Below are positions 53,444-61,587 of a stretch of DNA of 64,000 nt, piece by piece. Made by a program: the position numbers and the translations under genes. Location: positions 124,001 through 188,000 of the forward strand of contig NZ_APNG01000006.1 of the NCBI RefSeq assembly GCF_040361255.1, written 5' to 3'. The DNA comes from Salinisphaera sp040361255. GTDB lineage: Bacteria; Pseudomonadota; Gammaproteobacteria; Nevskiales; Salinisphaeraceae. Numbering within the stretch: position 1 is the stretch's first letter; every line of letters starts with the position of its first letter. A model generated the notes under the pieces. That model saw only the letters and a list, made by a program, of their open reading frames with translations. It was not told where the DNA came from and made no database searches.

Positions 53444-54358
53444 CTAGCTTTCGCCGGTTTCGCTACGCTGGCCGGCCCGCGGATGCGCAGCATCGTAGAC
53501 CTTGGCCAGGTGGGCGAAATCCAGATGGGTATAGATCTGTGTGGTACCGATATTGGCGTGGCCGAGCAGCTCCTGTACCGCGCGCAGATCGGCGCTGGAT
53601 TCGAGCAGATGGGTGGCAAAGGAATGACGCAGCTTGTGCGGGTGCAGATGCACGGGTAGGCCGTGTTGCACAGCCCAGCGCTGCATGCGCGCAGCCACGC
53701 TCGAGCGCGACAGACGCGTACCGCGCTGGGAGACGAACAACGCAGCTTCGTTGGCCGACGCCATCTGCGGGCGCACCTTGAGCCAGTTTCGAAGGGCCGC
53801 GATCGCACGTGAGCCGATCGGCACGCTACGCTGGCGCGAGCCCTTGCCGAGAACGCGTGCTTCGCCGCCCGCCAGGTCGATATCGTTGATATCCAGGCCC
53901 ACGGCTTCGGACAGACGCACGCCCGCGGAATAGAACAGCTCCAGCAGGGCGTGATCGCGGATTTCCAGATCGTCTTGCGGCGTGGCGTCGAGCAGGGCCG
54001 CGAGATCGTCCACGTCGACGGTTTCCGGCAGCCGGGCGGCGCGCTTGGGCGCCCGCACATCGACCGCCGGATTGCGCGCGGCCAGGCCTTCGCGCATCTG
54101 CCAGACATAGAAACTGCGCAACGCCGACACCAGCCGAGCAAGGCTGGCCGGCTTGAGCCCGGCGCGATGGCGCGCGGCCACGAATTCGCGCAGGTCGGCC
54201 GTGGTCACGCGCGCCCAGTCGGCGATGCCGCGTTCTTCCAGCCAGTCGGCCGCGCGCGTCAGATCGCGCGCATAGCCAGCCTGGGTATGGGCCGACACGC
54301 GGCGTTCGTGCGTCAGATGGGCCAGAAAGGCATCGACCCGGTCGGCCAGCGCGCTCAC
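53444..54358 (-). CDS. xerC: Tyrosine recombinase XerC
   Basis: A 304-residue site-specific recombinase that acts with XerD at dif to resolve chromosome dimers. The N-terminal SAM-like domain spans about residues 5-90, and the catalytic set is visible: Arg in SAGVRLSEAVGL, Lys in LGKGSRQR, HKLRHSFATHLL (His-x-x-Arg), LGHANIGTTQIYTH (His and Tyr). The start is taken as GTG at 54358, because this gives a family-typical N-terminus; the open frame extends upstream into the DUF484 gene. It is third in the dapF-DUF484-xerC order typical of Gammaproteobacteria, 25 bases after the DUF484 stop. Confidence 0.93.
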   Translation of the reverse strand: MSALADRVDAFLAHLTHERRVSAHTQAGYARDLTRAADWLEERGIADWARVTTADLREFVAARHRAGLKPASLARLVSALRSFYVWQMREGLAARNPAVDVRAPKRAARLPETVDVDDLAALLDATPQDDLEIRDHALLELFYSAGVRLSEAVGLDINDIDLAGGEARVLGKGSRQRSVPIGSRAIAALRNWLKVRPQMASANEAALFVSQRGTRLSRSSVAARMQRWAVQHGLPVHLHPHKLRHSFATHLLESSADLRAVQELLGHANIGTTQIYTHLDFAHLAKVYDAAHPRAGQRSETGES

Positions 54359-54383
54359 GAGGTGCCGTGCAGCCGGAGCATGG

Positions 54384-55112
54384 CTACGGCAACGCGTCGC
54401 GGCCGAGCAGGCGTTGCAGGGCGGCCGTGACCAGCTCGCCCATGAGTTCCAGAAACAGCGTGCCCATATCCGGTACGAAGCGATCGCCCTTGCGGCTGGC
54501 CAGCACCAGCGCACCGTGCACACCGCGCGCGCCCAGCGGAATCATCGCTGCACTCGCCAGCGCCGGCACATCGTTGCTGCGGGTGGCGAACAGGGCTTCC
54601 GATTGTTCTTCCGACAACGGCCCGCAAATCGGTTTGCCACGACGATAGACATTGGTCAGCGCCTTGCCGGCCGGGGTGTCGTCGACAATCGCATGGATTT
54701 CGCCGTTGGCCAGGGCTTCGACCTCGCCGGCCGTGCCTGACAGCCCCACATAGATATGGTCGACATCCATATGCTGTTGCAGGCAATACGCCAGTTCCGG
54801 CACCAGCTCGGCAGCGCTTTGTACGCTGACCAGAACCTTGGCCAGACGATTGAGCTGAACCACGCGCTGTTCGTTGTCACGCGCGGTTTCCACCAGCTCG
54901 TTGAAGCGCGCCTGTAACTGGCGGTTGGTCGTGCGCAGGCCGGCGACCTGGCGTTCGATCAGCGATACCGCGTTGCCGCTGTCATGCGGCACGTCCAACG
55001 CTTCCAGCACCGCCGGATAGCGGCTGACCAGATCGGGATGCGCCTGCAGATAGGCGGCGACTTCGGCTTCGTCCAATGCCGGCGCTGGATTTTGTTTTTT
55101 GGCTTCGTTCAT
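54384..55112 (-). CDS. DUF484 (GAF-like) family protein
   Basis: A 242-residue protein of the DUF484 family, with N-terminal helical part (EVAAYLQAHPDLVSRYPAVL) and a GAF-like domain from about residue 90 on. Such genes are conserved between dapF and xerC in Gammaproteobacteria; the precise role is not known. ATG at 55112 with AAAGAG upstream. It lies 83 bases after dapF and 25 before xerC. Confidence 0.9.
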   Translation of the reverse strand: MNEAKKQNPAPALDEAEVAAYLQAHPDLVSRYPAVLEALDVPHDSGNAVSLIERQVAGLRTTNRQLQARFNELVETARDNEQRVVQLNRLAKVLVSVQSAAELVPELAYCLQQHMDVDHIYVGLSGTAGEVEALANGEIHAIVDDTPAGKALTNVYRRGKPICGPLSEEQSEALFATRSNDVPALASAAMIPLGARGVHGALVLASRKGDRFVPDMGTLFLELMGELVTAALQRLLGRDALP

Positions 55113-55195
55113 GTCGGAGCATCTCTTTTAAAGAGGTGAAGACCCACCCACCGCCGTATAACGCACGAACCGCGCCACACAAGGCGCGATCCGCA

Positions 55196-56038
55196 TTATT
55201 CGCTGGTATTCGACAATACCAGTTCGCCGTCGAATACGCGCTCGGCCGGCCCACTCAAATATACCTGCTTGCCATGCCCGGCCCAGTCCACATGGGCCGT
55301 GCCGCCGGGCAACTCGACTGCCACATGCGAATCCAGCACGCCGGCACGTATACCGCTAACCGCTGCCGCCGCCGCGCCACTACCACAGGCCAGCGTCTCG
55401 CCCGCGCCGCGTTCGTACACGCGCAGGCGGATTTGATCCGGCGTGAGCACCTGCATGAAGCCGACATTCACCCGCTCGGGGAAAGCCGGGTGGCTTTCCA
55501 GCGCGGGGCCGACGACGGCCACATCCGCACGATCAATATCCTCTACGCGCAAAACCGCGTGCGGGTTGCCGATAGCCAGCGCGGCAAACCGCAGCGTACG
55601 ACCGGCAACTTCGTCGAGGCGGTATTCATCGGCGGTATCGAAACCGCGCAGCGGGATATCGGCCGCGTCGAACACGGGCACACCCAGGGCCACGCGATAG
55701 TGATGATCGCCCAGGCTTTCCAGCACCATCTGCCCATCGCGTACGTCGACCACCACCCGATCCTTGTCGGTCAGCCCCTGTTCGCGCACATAGCGGGCGA
55801 AACAGCGCGCGCCGTTGCCGCACTGGCCGGATTCGCTGCCGTCAGAGTTGAGGATGCGATAGCCGAAATCGGCGTTATCGCGGCGCGGCGGATCGACGAT
55901 GAGAATCTGATCGCAGCCGACACCAAAATGCCGATCGGCAATCGCGCGGGCGCGGGCTGCGTCCAGGGCGATTGGCTCGCGGGTGGCATCGAGCACGACG
56001 AAATCGTTGCCCAGCCCGTGCATCTTGGTAAAACGCAT
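55196..56038 (-). CDS. dapF: Diaminopimelate epimerase DapF
   Basis: A 280-residue PLP-independent epimerase that turns LL-diaminopimelate into meso-diaminopimelate for lysine and peptidoglycan. The two catalytic Cys are in QCGNGARCFARYV and ACGSGAAAAAV. The N-terminus MRFTKMHGLGNDFVVLD is diagnostic. Length is normal. ATG at 56038, eight bases after the copper-chaperone-like gene stop, so the two may be co-transcribed. Confidence 0.96.
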   Translation of the reverse strand: MRFTKMHGLGNDFVVLDATREPIALDAARARAIADRHFGVGCDQILIVDPPRRDNADFGYRILNSDGSESGQCGNGARCFARYVREQGLTDKDRVVVDVRDGQMVLESLGDHHYRVALGVPVFDAADIPLRGFDTADEYRLDEVAGRTLRFAALAIGNPHAVLRVEDIDRADVAVVGPALESHPAFPERVNVGFMQVLTPDQIRLRVYERGAGETLACGSGAAAAAVSGIRAGVLDSHVAVELPGGTAHVDWAGHGKQVYLSGPAERVFDGELVLSNTSE

Positions 56039-56046
56039 GACCGCTG

Positions 56047-56685
56047 CTATTCGGCGCTGGCCGAATCCTCGTTGGCATTGCCGGTGTTATCGGCATCGGC
56101 AGGCAGATCTGCCTCGTCAGCCTTCTGACCGTGATCCATATCCGCGTGATCCATATCGCTCATGTCGTGACCCGAATGCCCCGAATGGCCCGCATTCGTG
56201 CCCGGCCCATCGGCACGCACGGTCGCGGCCACCGGCAATTCGGCGTTTTCGCTGCCGCAGGCCAGAATCAGTTCGACCTGATCGCCGGCCGCATACGGCT
56301 GGCTGGGTGAAAACAGCATCACATGACGGCCGCCGGATTCGAACACGACCTCTTCACCCGGGCCGACCACGACTTTTTCGATCGGCTGCATGCTGGCCTG
56401 ACCATTGTCGTTGACCACGGTTTCGTGCATTTCGGCGCGATCGAACTGGGTACTGCTCACGCCATTGACCACCACCTTGTCTTCGCCGTCGTTGGCCAGG
56501 GTGAAATAGGCGCCCATGACATCGGCGCCGGCCGGCGCAGCCCGTACCCAGGGCTGCTCGACGCGAAGCGATCCGCAATCCGGGGCTTCGGATGTGCTGC
56601 AGGCCGCCAGCGGCCATGCCAACGCCCCCATCAGCGCGATTCCAACGCCGCGCCGTACGCGCGCGCCGATCAATGCTCGTGCCAT
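56047..56685 (-). CDS. PCu(A)C copper-chaperone-like lipoprotein with metal-binding tail
   Basis: A 212-residue lipoprotein (lipobox LAAC, Cys29 from this start) with a PCu(A)C domain: the Met/His ligand set MHETV...SMQP...RHVMLF is present. These proteins bind copper (or other metals) in the periplasm and pass it to cytochrome oxidase or other targets. The C-terminal tail (about 55 residues) is rich in His, Met, Asp and Gly (GHSGHSGHDMSDMDHADMDH), a probable metal sponge. I prefer ATG at 56685 since GGAG lies six bases upstream; the ATG at 56697 is also possible. It diverges from the MerC/Zur pair across a Zur-box-like site and is followed by dapF. Confidence 0.87.
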   Translation of the reverse strand: MARALIGARVRRGVGIALMGALAWPLAACSTSEAPDCGSLRVEQPWVRAAPAGADVMGAYFTLANDGEDKVVVNGVSSTQFDRAEMHETVVNDNGQASMQPIEKVVVGPGEEVVFESGGRHVMLFSPSQPYAAGDQVELILACGSENAELPVAATVRADGPGTNAGHSGHSGHDMSDMDHADMDHGQKADEADLPADADNTGNANEDSASAE

Positions 56686-56701
56686 CGCTTGCTCCATTTA
56701 A

Positions 56702-56721
56702 AATGTTATATACTAACGATT
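56702..56721. promoter_or_regulatory. Candidate Zur box
   Basis: AATGTTATATACTAACGATT contains GTTA-tatac-TAAC with AAT/ATT outer arms, close to the gammaproteobacterial Zur consensus (AATGTTATAnTATAACATT). It lies between the divergent PCu(A)C-like and MerC-like genes, a few bases from the PCu(A)C start, and the Zur gene is 530 bases away. Confidence 0.6.
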
Positions 56722-56747
56722 GAATCTTCTTTCATCAGGGCATCGCC

Positions 56748-57182
56748 GTGAGCCGAGGCTCGTCTTCCGATTTTACCGGCAAATTCGACAAGGTCGCAGT
56801 GATCCTTTCGGGGATATGCCTGGTGCACTGCCTGGCGTTTCCGTTGTTGATCGCGCTGTTTCCGGTATTCGGTTTTTCGTTTGTGTCGCACGCAACCTTT
56901 CATCAGCTCATTCTGCTGGTGGTCGTGCCGACCACGACATTCGCGCTGGGCATGGGCTATTGGCGCCACCGCCATATCGCCCTGCCCACGCTGGGGCTGG
57001 CCGGCATTCTTCTACTGGTACTGGCCGCCTTCGGCGCGCATGCCCTGGGCGCGGAAATCATCGAACGCGGCGTAACCGTGGCCGGTGGCTTGCTGCTGGC
57101 GGCCGCGCATATCCAGAATTACCGGCTGACCCGCAACAGTCACGACCATCGCCATGAACGCGCGCCCGTGTCGAGTGTCTGA
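56748..57182 (+). CDS. MerC-family membrane protein
   Basis: A 144-residue inner-membrane protein of the MerC domain family, with four TM segments. The metal-binding Cys pair of the family is in GICLVHCLAFPLL (CxxxC, near residues 24-28). A His-rich C-terminus (NSHDHRHERA) is present. MerC-type proteins carry mercuric ion inward; those next to Zur genes are more likely involved in zinc. The start is GTG at 56748, with AGGG nine bases upstream. It is followed by the Zur gene on the same strand after 71 bases. It is likely Zur-controlled and raised under zinc shortage. Confidence 0.85.
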   Translation: MSRGSSSDFTGKFDKVAVILSGICLVHCLAFPLLIALFPVFGFSFVSHATFHQLILLVVVPTTTFALGMGYWRHRHIALPTLGLAGILLLVLAAFGAHALGAEIIERGVTVAGGLLLAAAHIQNYRLTRNSHDHRHERAPVSSV

Positions 57183-57253
57183 CACGTACAACGCGCGCCT
57201 CGGGCCGCGTTGCTGGCTGGCCTTTTACACGCTGAAAGCGCACTCTCGTTGTC

Positions 57254-57763
57254 ATGATTGATGCTCAGAACTCCGTATTCGATGCCGGCGGCCACGATCA
57301 CGGCGCCTGTATTCACGATGCGCTGGCCCGCGCGGAGACGCTGTGCCAGCAGAAAGGCCTGCGTCTGACTGCGATTCGCCGGCGCGTGCTCGAGCTGATC
57401 TGGGATAACCATCGCCCCACCAAGGCCTACGATCTTCTCAACACGATCAACGCCGAGCGTGGCAATGCCGCGCCGCCCACGGTCTATCGGGCGCTGGATT
57501 TCCTGCTCGATGCCGGACTGATTCACAAGATCGAGTCGCTCAATGCCTTCATCGGCTGCGACGCCGGCCACGGCGAAGCGCATCCGAAATTCCTGATCTG
57601 TCGCGCCTGCGAGCGCGTGGCCGAGATCCCGAGCCCGGCCGTGGACGATGCGCTGGCGCGCGAAGCCCGGCGCGCCGGCTTTACCATCGATCACGAAACC
57701 ATCGAAATCGGCGGTACCTGCGCGGCCTGCGCGCAGCGCGAGCCGGCTGCCGGCAACGCTTGA
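57254..57763 (+). CDS. zur: Zinc uptake regulator Zur (Fur family)
   Basis: A 169-residue Fur-family regulator. It matches Zur better than Fur: CQQKGLRLTAIRRRVLELIW, then PPTVYRALDFLLDAGLIHKI, with two C-terminal Cys pairs (CRAC and CAAC) for structural zinc. With zinc bound it represses zinc-acquisition genes. The neighbouring MerC and PCu(A)C-like genes and the box at 56702 suggest a local regulon. ATG at 57254. Confidence 0.92.
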   Translation: MIDAQNSVFDAGGHDHGACIHDALARAETLCQQKGLRLTAIRRRVLELIWDNHRPTKAYDLLNTINAERGNAAPPTVYRALDFLLDAGLIHKIESLNAFIGCDAGHGEAHPKFLICRACERVAEIPSPAVDDALAREARRAGFTIDHETIEIGGTCAACAQREPAAGNA

Positions 57764-57770
57764 TTCGGCT

Positions 57771-57786
57771 TTCGACCTAGGTCGAA
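57771..57786. promoter_or_regulatory. Perfect 16-base palindrome before the liv operon
   Basis: TTCGACCTAGGTCGAA is a perfect palindrome seven bases after the zur stop and about 170 bases before livG. It could be an operator for the transporter operon. No T tract follows, so a terminator is less likely. Confidence 0.5.
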
Positions 57787-57943
57787 GCGACTAACGTCGA
57801 ATAACTCGCCGCCGGGCGCGTGAGTAGAGTCCAACGAGAGCTGACTTGACTGTCAGGTTCGTTTCTATTCATCGCGGGACAACGGGTTATGACGCGACGG
57901 CCGACGACCATCGCCGCGGATACGCCCTGCGCCACGGCTGCGC

Positions 57944-58705
57944 ATGGCTGACGCAATTCTGCAAACGCGGGGTCTGAGCAAGACCTTTGCCGGCTTCACG
58001 GCGGTTTCCGGGATCGACCTGGACGTCGAGCGCGGCAGCATTCATGCGTTGATCGGGCCCAATGGCGCCGGCAAGACCACGGTGTTCAATCTGCTCACGC
58101 GATTTATCGCGCCCAGTGCTGGCTCGATCGTCTACGACGGCGTGGATATCACCCGCACCAAACCCACCACTATCGCCCATCGCGGCATGGTGCGTTCGTT
58201 TCAGATCTCGGCGATTTTTCCCCATCTGAGCGTGCTCGATAACGTGCGTGTCGCCCTACAGCGCCATCTGGGGCTGTCGTATCACTTCTGGCGCTCGCAC
58301 AAGGTGCTGGACAGCACCAACGATCGTGCGATGGCCCTGCTCGATGAAGTGGGCCTGGCCGAATTCGCCGACACCACGGCCGTGGAACTGGCCTACGGCC
58401 GCAAGCGCGCGCTGGAGATCGCCACCACCCTGGCCCTCGACCCCAAACTGATGCTGCTCGACGAGCCCACCCAGGGCATGAGCGCCGAGGACGTGGGCAA
58501 GGTCACCGCGCTCATCCGTCAGGTGGCCGCCGATCGCACCATTCTGATGGTGGAGCACAACCTGAAGGTGGTATCGACGCTGGCCGACCGGATCACCGTG
58601 CTCAACCGCGGCGAGATCCTGGCCGAAGGCCCGTATGCCGAGGTATCGAAGAATCCCTCGGTGATGGAAGCCTATATGGGCAGCGCCGAGGTGGCTCATG
58701 ACTGA
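57944..58705 (+). CDS. livG: Branched-chain amino acid-type ABC ATPase LivG
   Basis: A 253-residue ATPase of the hydrophobic amino acid (HAAT) transporter family. Walker A is GPNGAGKTT (intact), the LivG-type signature is ELAYGRKRALEIA, Walker B LMLLDEPTQGM, and the H-loop MVEHNL. ATG at 57944 with little ribosome site in front. It overlaps livF by eight bases. The operon order here is G, F, K, H, M, with the ATPases first, as in several aromatic or aliphatic acid importers of the family. The substrate cannot be read. Confidence 0.92.
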   Translation: MADAILQTRGLSKTFAGFTAVSGIDLDVERGSIHALIGPNGAGKTTVFNLLTRFIAPSAGSIVYDGVDITRTKPTTIAHRGMVRSFQISAIFPHLSVLDNVRVALQRHLGLSYHFWRSHKVLDSTNDRAMALLDEVGLAEFADTTAVELAYGRKRALEIATTLALDPKLMLLDEPTQGMSAEDVGKVTALIRQVAADRTILMVEHNLKVVSTLADRITVLNRGEILAEGPYAEVSKNPSVMEAYMGSAEVAHD

Positions 58706-59402
58706 GCTGCTGCGCATCGACGATCTCAACGCCTGGTATGGCGAATCGCACATTCTGCATGGGGTGAACCTGCGCGTGAACGAAGGCGAGGTGGTCACCC
58801 TGCTCGGGCGCAACGGTGCCGGGCGCACGACCACGCTGAAATCCATCCTCGGGCTGGTCGACAAGCGCACGGGCTCGATCACGGTCAACGGTACCGAGGT
58901 GATCAAACAGCCCACGCATAAAATCGCGCGTCTGGGCATGCTCGGTTATTGCCCGGAAGAACGCGGCATCTTCGCGCGCCTGAACGTGGAGGAAAACCTG
59001 GCCCTGCCGCCGAAACTCGGCGACGGCGGCATGAGCGTGGCCGAGATCTACGACATGTTTCCGAACCTGGCCGAGCGCCGACGCAGCATGGGCACCCAGC
59101 TGTCCGGCGGCGAGCAACAGATGCTGGCGATGGCGCGGGTACTGCGTACCGGCGCACGGCTGCTGCTGCTCGATGAAATCACTGAAGGTCTGGCGCCGGT
59201 GATCGTCGAAGCGCTGGGCAACACCATCCGCCAGATGAAGCAACGCGGGCTGACCATCGTGCTGGTCGAGCAGAACTTTCATTTCGCAGCACCCTTGGCG
59301 GATCGACATTACATCATCGAACACGGCGAAGTCGCCGAGGTGGTCGAAGGCCACGAGGCCGAGGCCAAGAAAGCGCGCATCAACGAATTCCTGAGCGTTT
59401 GA
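58698..59402 (+). CDS. livF: Branched-chain amino acid-type ABC ATPase LivF, Walker A Lys replaced
   Basis: A 234-residue ATPase of the LivF family with signature LSGGEQQMLAMAR, Walker B LLLLDEITEGL and H-loop VLVEQNF. Walker A reads GRNGAGRTT: Arg43 (codon CGC, 58824-58826) stands where Lys is normally required for ATP phosphate binding. I recall the same GRNGAGRTT form in a set of proteobacterial LivF homologues, so it may be a subfamily feature, with the intact LivG partner supplying the other site. No frameshift signs. It lies 34 bases before livK. Confidence 0.93.
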   Translation: MTELLRIDDLNAWYGESHILHGVNLRVNEGEVVTLLGRNGAGRTTTLKSILGLVDKRTGSITVNGTEVIKQPTHKIARLGMLGYCPEERGIFARLNVEENLALPPKLGDGGMSVAEIYDMFPNLAERRRSMGTQLSGGEQQMLAMARVLRTGARLLLLDEITEGLAPVIVEALGNTIRQMKQRGLTIVLVEQNFHFAAPLADRHYIIEHGEVAEVVEGHEAEAKKARINEFLSV

Positions 59403-59436
59403 ATCATAAAAACCGGTGCGACCGGAGGGAGACAAC

Positions 59437-60657
59437 ATGAACAAGACCATCATCGGGGCGATATGCGCCGCGGGCCTGGCCGCTTTGACATCGAGCACGG
59501 CATTCGCAGCCGAGGGCTTGTCGAATGGCAGCGTGAAGATCGGCGTGCTTAGCGACATGTCCGGCGTCTACAAGGCCATTGAAGGCCCGGGCGCGGTGAT
59601 CGCCGCGCAGATGGCCATCGACGATTTCGGCGGCAAGGTGCTGGGCGAGGATATCGAGCTGGTTTCGGCCGATCATCAGCTCAAGGCCGACGTGGCCTCG
59701 TCGATCGCCCGCCGCTGGATCGATCGCGACCATGTCGACATGCTCGTGGGCATGGACAACTCGGCGGTCGGCCTGGCGGTGCAAGGCCTGGCCTCCGACA
59801 AGAAGACCATCGCCATCAATACCGGGGCGGGCACGGTCGAGCTCACCGAAAGCCAGTGTTCGCCCTACGGCATCCATTACGTTTACGACACCTATGCCCT
59901 GCCGGTCGGCACGGCAACCGCCATGGTGAAAAACGGCGGCAAGAAGTGGTTCTTCATCACCGCCGACTATGCTTTCGGCCATTCGCTCCAGGACAACACC
60001 GCGCGCGTGGTCAAGGAACTGGGCGGCGAAGTGGTGGGCAGCGTCAACGCGCCGCTGAGCACCAACGATTTCTCGTCGTACCTGTTGCAGGCCAGCAGTT
60101 CCGGCGCGGATGTGATCGGCCTGGCCAATGCCGGTGGCGATACGGTCAATTCGATCAAGCAGGCCAACGAATTCGGCATCGTCGCCCGTGGCCAGAAGAT
60201 GGCCGGGATGCTGGTATTTCTTACCGACGTGAAAGCGCTGGGCCTGGATACCGCCAAGGGGCTGCAGTTCACCACCGCCTTCTACTGGGACCGCAACGAC
60301 GAAAGCCGTGAATGGTCGCAGCGTTTCTTCGATAAACACGGGGCGATGCCGACCATGGTGCAGGCCGGCGTGTATTCGGCCACGATGCATTATCTGGAAG
60401 CGATCAAGGCCGCCGGCACCGATGACGCCGACGCGGTTCGCGCCGAACTCGGCAATATGGAACTCAACGATTTCTTCGTGAAGAACGGCAAGATCGAAGC
60501 CAACGGCCTGATGTCGCACGACATGTATCTGGCCAAGGTGAAAACGCCGTCCGAGTCGAAAAGCGATTGGGACCTGCTGGATATCGTGAGCACGATCCCG
60601 GCCGACAAGGCCTATATCCCGGTTTCCGAAAGCAGCTGCCCACTGGTCAAGCAGTAA
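59437..60657 (+). CDS. livK: Periplasmic substrate-binding protein, LivK family
   Basis: A 406-residue solute-binding protein of the leucine-binding (LivJ/K, PF13458) type. It has a Sec signal peptide (AAGLAALTSSTAFAA, cleavage near residue 24) and the mature start GLSNGSVKIGVLSDMSGVYK. Length is larger than LivK (about 345) and close to binding proteins for aromatic acids, urea or amides in the same family. I chose ATG at 59437, after GGAGGGAG. It delivers the ligand to LivH/M. Confidence 0.9.
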   Translation: MNKTIIGAICAAGLAALTSSTAFAAEGLSNGSVKIGVLSDMSGVYKAIEGPGAVIAAQMAIDDFGGKVLGEDIELVSADHQLKADVASSIARRWIDRDHVDMLVGMDNSAVGLAVQGLASDKKTIAINTGAGTVELTESQCSPYGIHYVYDTYALPVGTATAMVKNGGKKWFFITADYAFGHSLQDNTARVVKELGGEVVGSVNAPLSTNDFSSYLLQASSSGADVIGLANAGGDTVNSIKQANEFGIVARGQKMAGMLVFLTDVKALGLDTAKGLQFTTAFYWDRNDESREWSQRFFDKHGAMPTMVQAGVYSATMHYLEAIKAAGTDDADAVRAELGNMELNDFFVKNGKIEANGLMSHDMYLAKVKTPSESKSDWDLLDIVSTIPADKAYIPVSESSCPLVKQ

Positions 60658-60684
60658 GCCGGTACGGTTCAAGGATCGGTCACG

Positions 60685-61587
60685 ATGAATATCGACGCCA
60701 TTCTGGCGCAGACCATGCTCGGCTTAAGCCAGGGCGTGTTCTACGCCATGCTCAGCCTGGGGCTGGCGATCATCTTCGGGCTGCTCAACGTCATCAACTT
60801 CGCCCACGGCGCACTCTACATGCTGGGCGCGTTCGTGGCGCTGATCGGCTATTCCTATATCGGGCCGTGGCTGGGCTATCCGGATTTCCAGCTCAGCTTC
60901 TGGTGGGCGTTGATCGTCGCACCGCTCGTGGTCGCCTGTTTCGGCATGCTCATGGAACGCTTCATGCTGCGCCGGCTATACAAGTTCGATCATATCTACG
61001 GCCTGTTGCTGACCTTTGGTGTGGCTCTGGTGCTGCAAGGCCTGCTGTCGAACTATTTCAATATCTCCGGCACCGCCTATCCGGCCACGCCGGAATCGCT
61101 GCGCGGCATCGTCAATCTCGGCTTCATGTATTTCCCCAAGTACCGGCTGTTCGCCATCGTGCTGTCGGTGGTGGTGTGTTTTGCCACCTGGTACATGATC
61201 GAGCGCACCAGCCTCGGCGCCGTGCTACGCGCCGGTCAGGAAAATCCGAAGCTGGTTGAAGCCTTCGGCATCAACGTACCGCTGATGGTCACGCTCACCT
61301 TCGGCTTCGGCGTGGCCCTGGCTGCGCTGGCCGGCGTGCTGGCCGCACCCATCTATTCGGTGAGCCCGCTCATGGGCGCAGATCTGATCATCACCGTGTT
61401 CGCGGTCGTGGTCATCGGCGGCATGGGCTCGATTCTGGGCGCCATCGTCACCGGGCTCACGCTCGGCCTGGTGCAGGGGCTCACCCAGGCGCTCTACCCG
61501 CCAGCGGCCAATACCGTGATCTTTTTCATCATGGTCGTGGTATTGCTGATCCGCCCGGCGGGCCTGTTCGGGAAGGCGGAAGGATGA
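60685..61587 (+). CDS. livH: ABC permease LivH
   Basis: A 300-residue inner-membrane permease, LivH type. About eight TM helices; family motifs near the N-terminus (FYAMLSLGLAIIFGLLNVIN and FAHGALYMLGAF) and the cytoplasmic loop with GQENPKLVEAFGINV are typical. ATG at 60685 with AAGGA nine bases upstream. The stop overlaps the start of livM by four bases (ATGA). Confidence 0.93.
   Translation: MNIDAILAQTMLGLSQGVFYAMLSLGLAIIFGLLNVINFAHGALYMLGAFVALIGYSYIGPWLGYPDFQLSFWWALIVAPLVVACFGMLMERFMLRRLYKFDHIYGLLLTFGVALVLQGLLSNYFNISGTAYPATPESLRGIVNLGFMYFPKYRLFAIVLSVVVCFATWYMIERTSLGAVLRAGQENPKLVEAFGINVPLMVTLTFGFGVALAALAGVLAAPIYSVSPLMGADLIITVFAVVVIGGMGSILGAIVTGLTLGLVQGLTQALYPPAANTVIFFIMVVVLLIRPAGLFGKAEG

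Noticed and set aside
57771..57786. Terminator for zur
   Set aside because: The palindrome has no loop suited to a terminator hairpin and no T tract after it.
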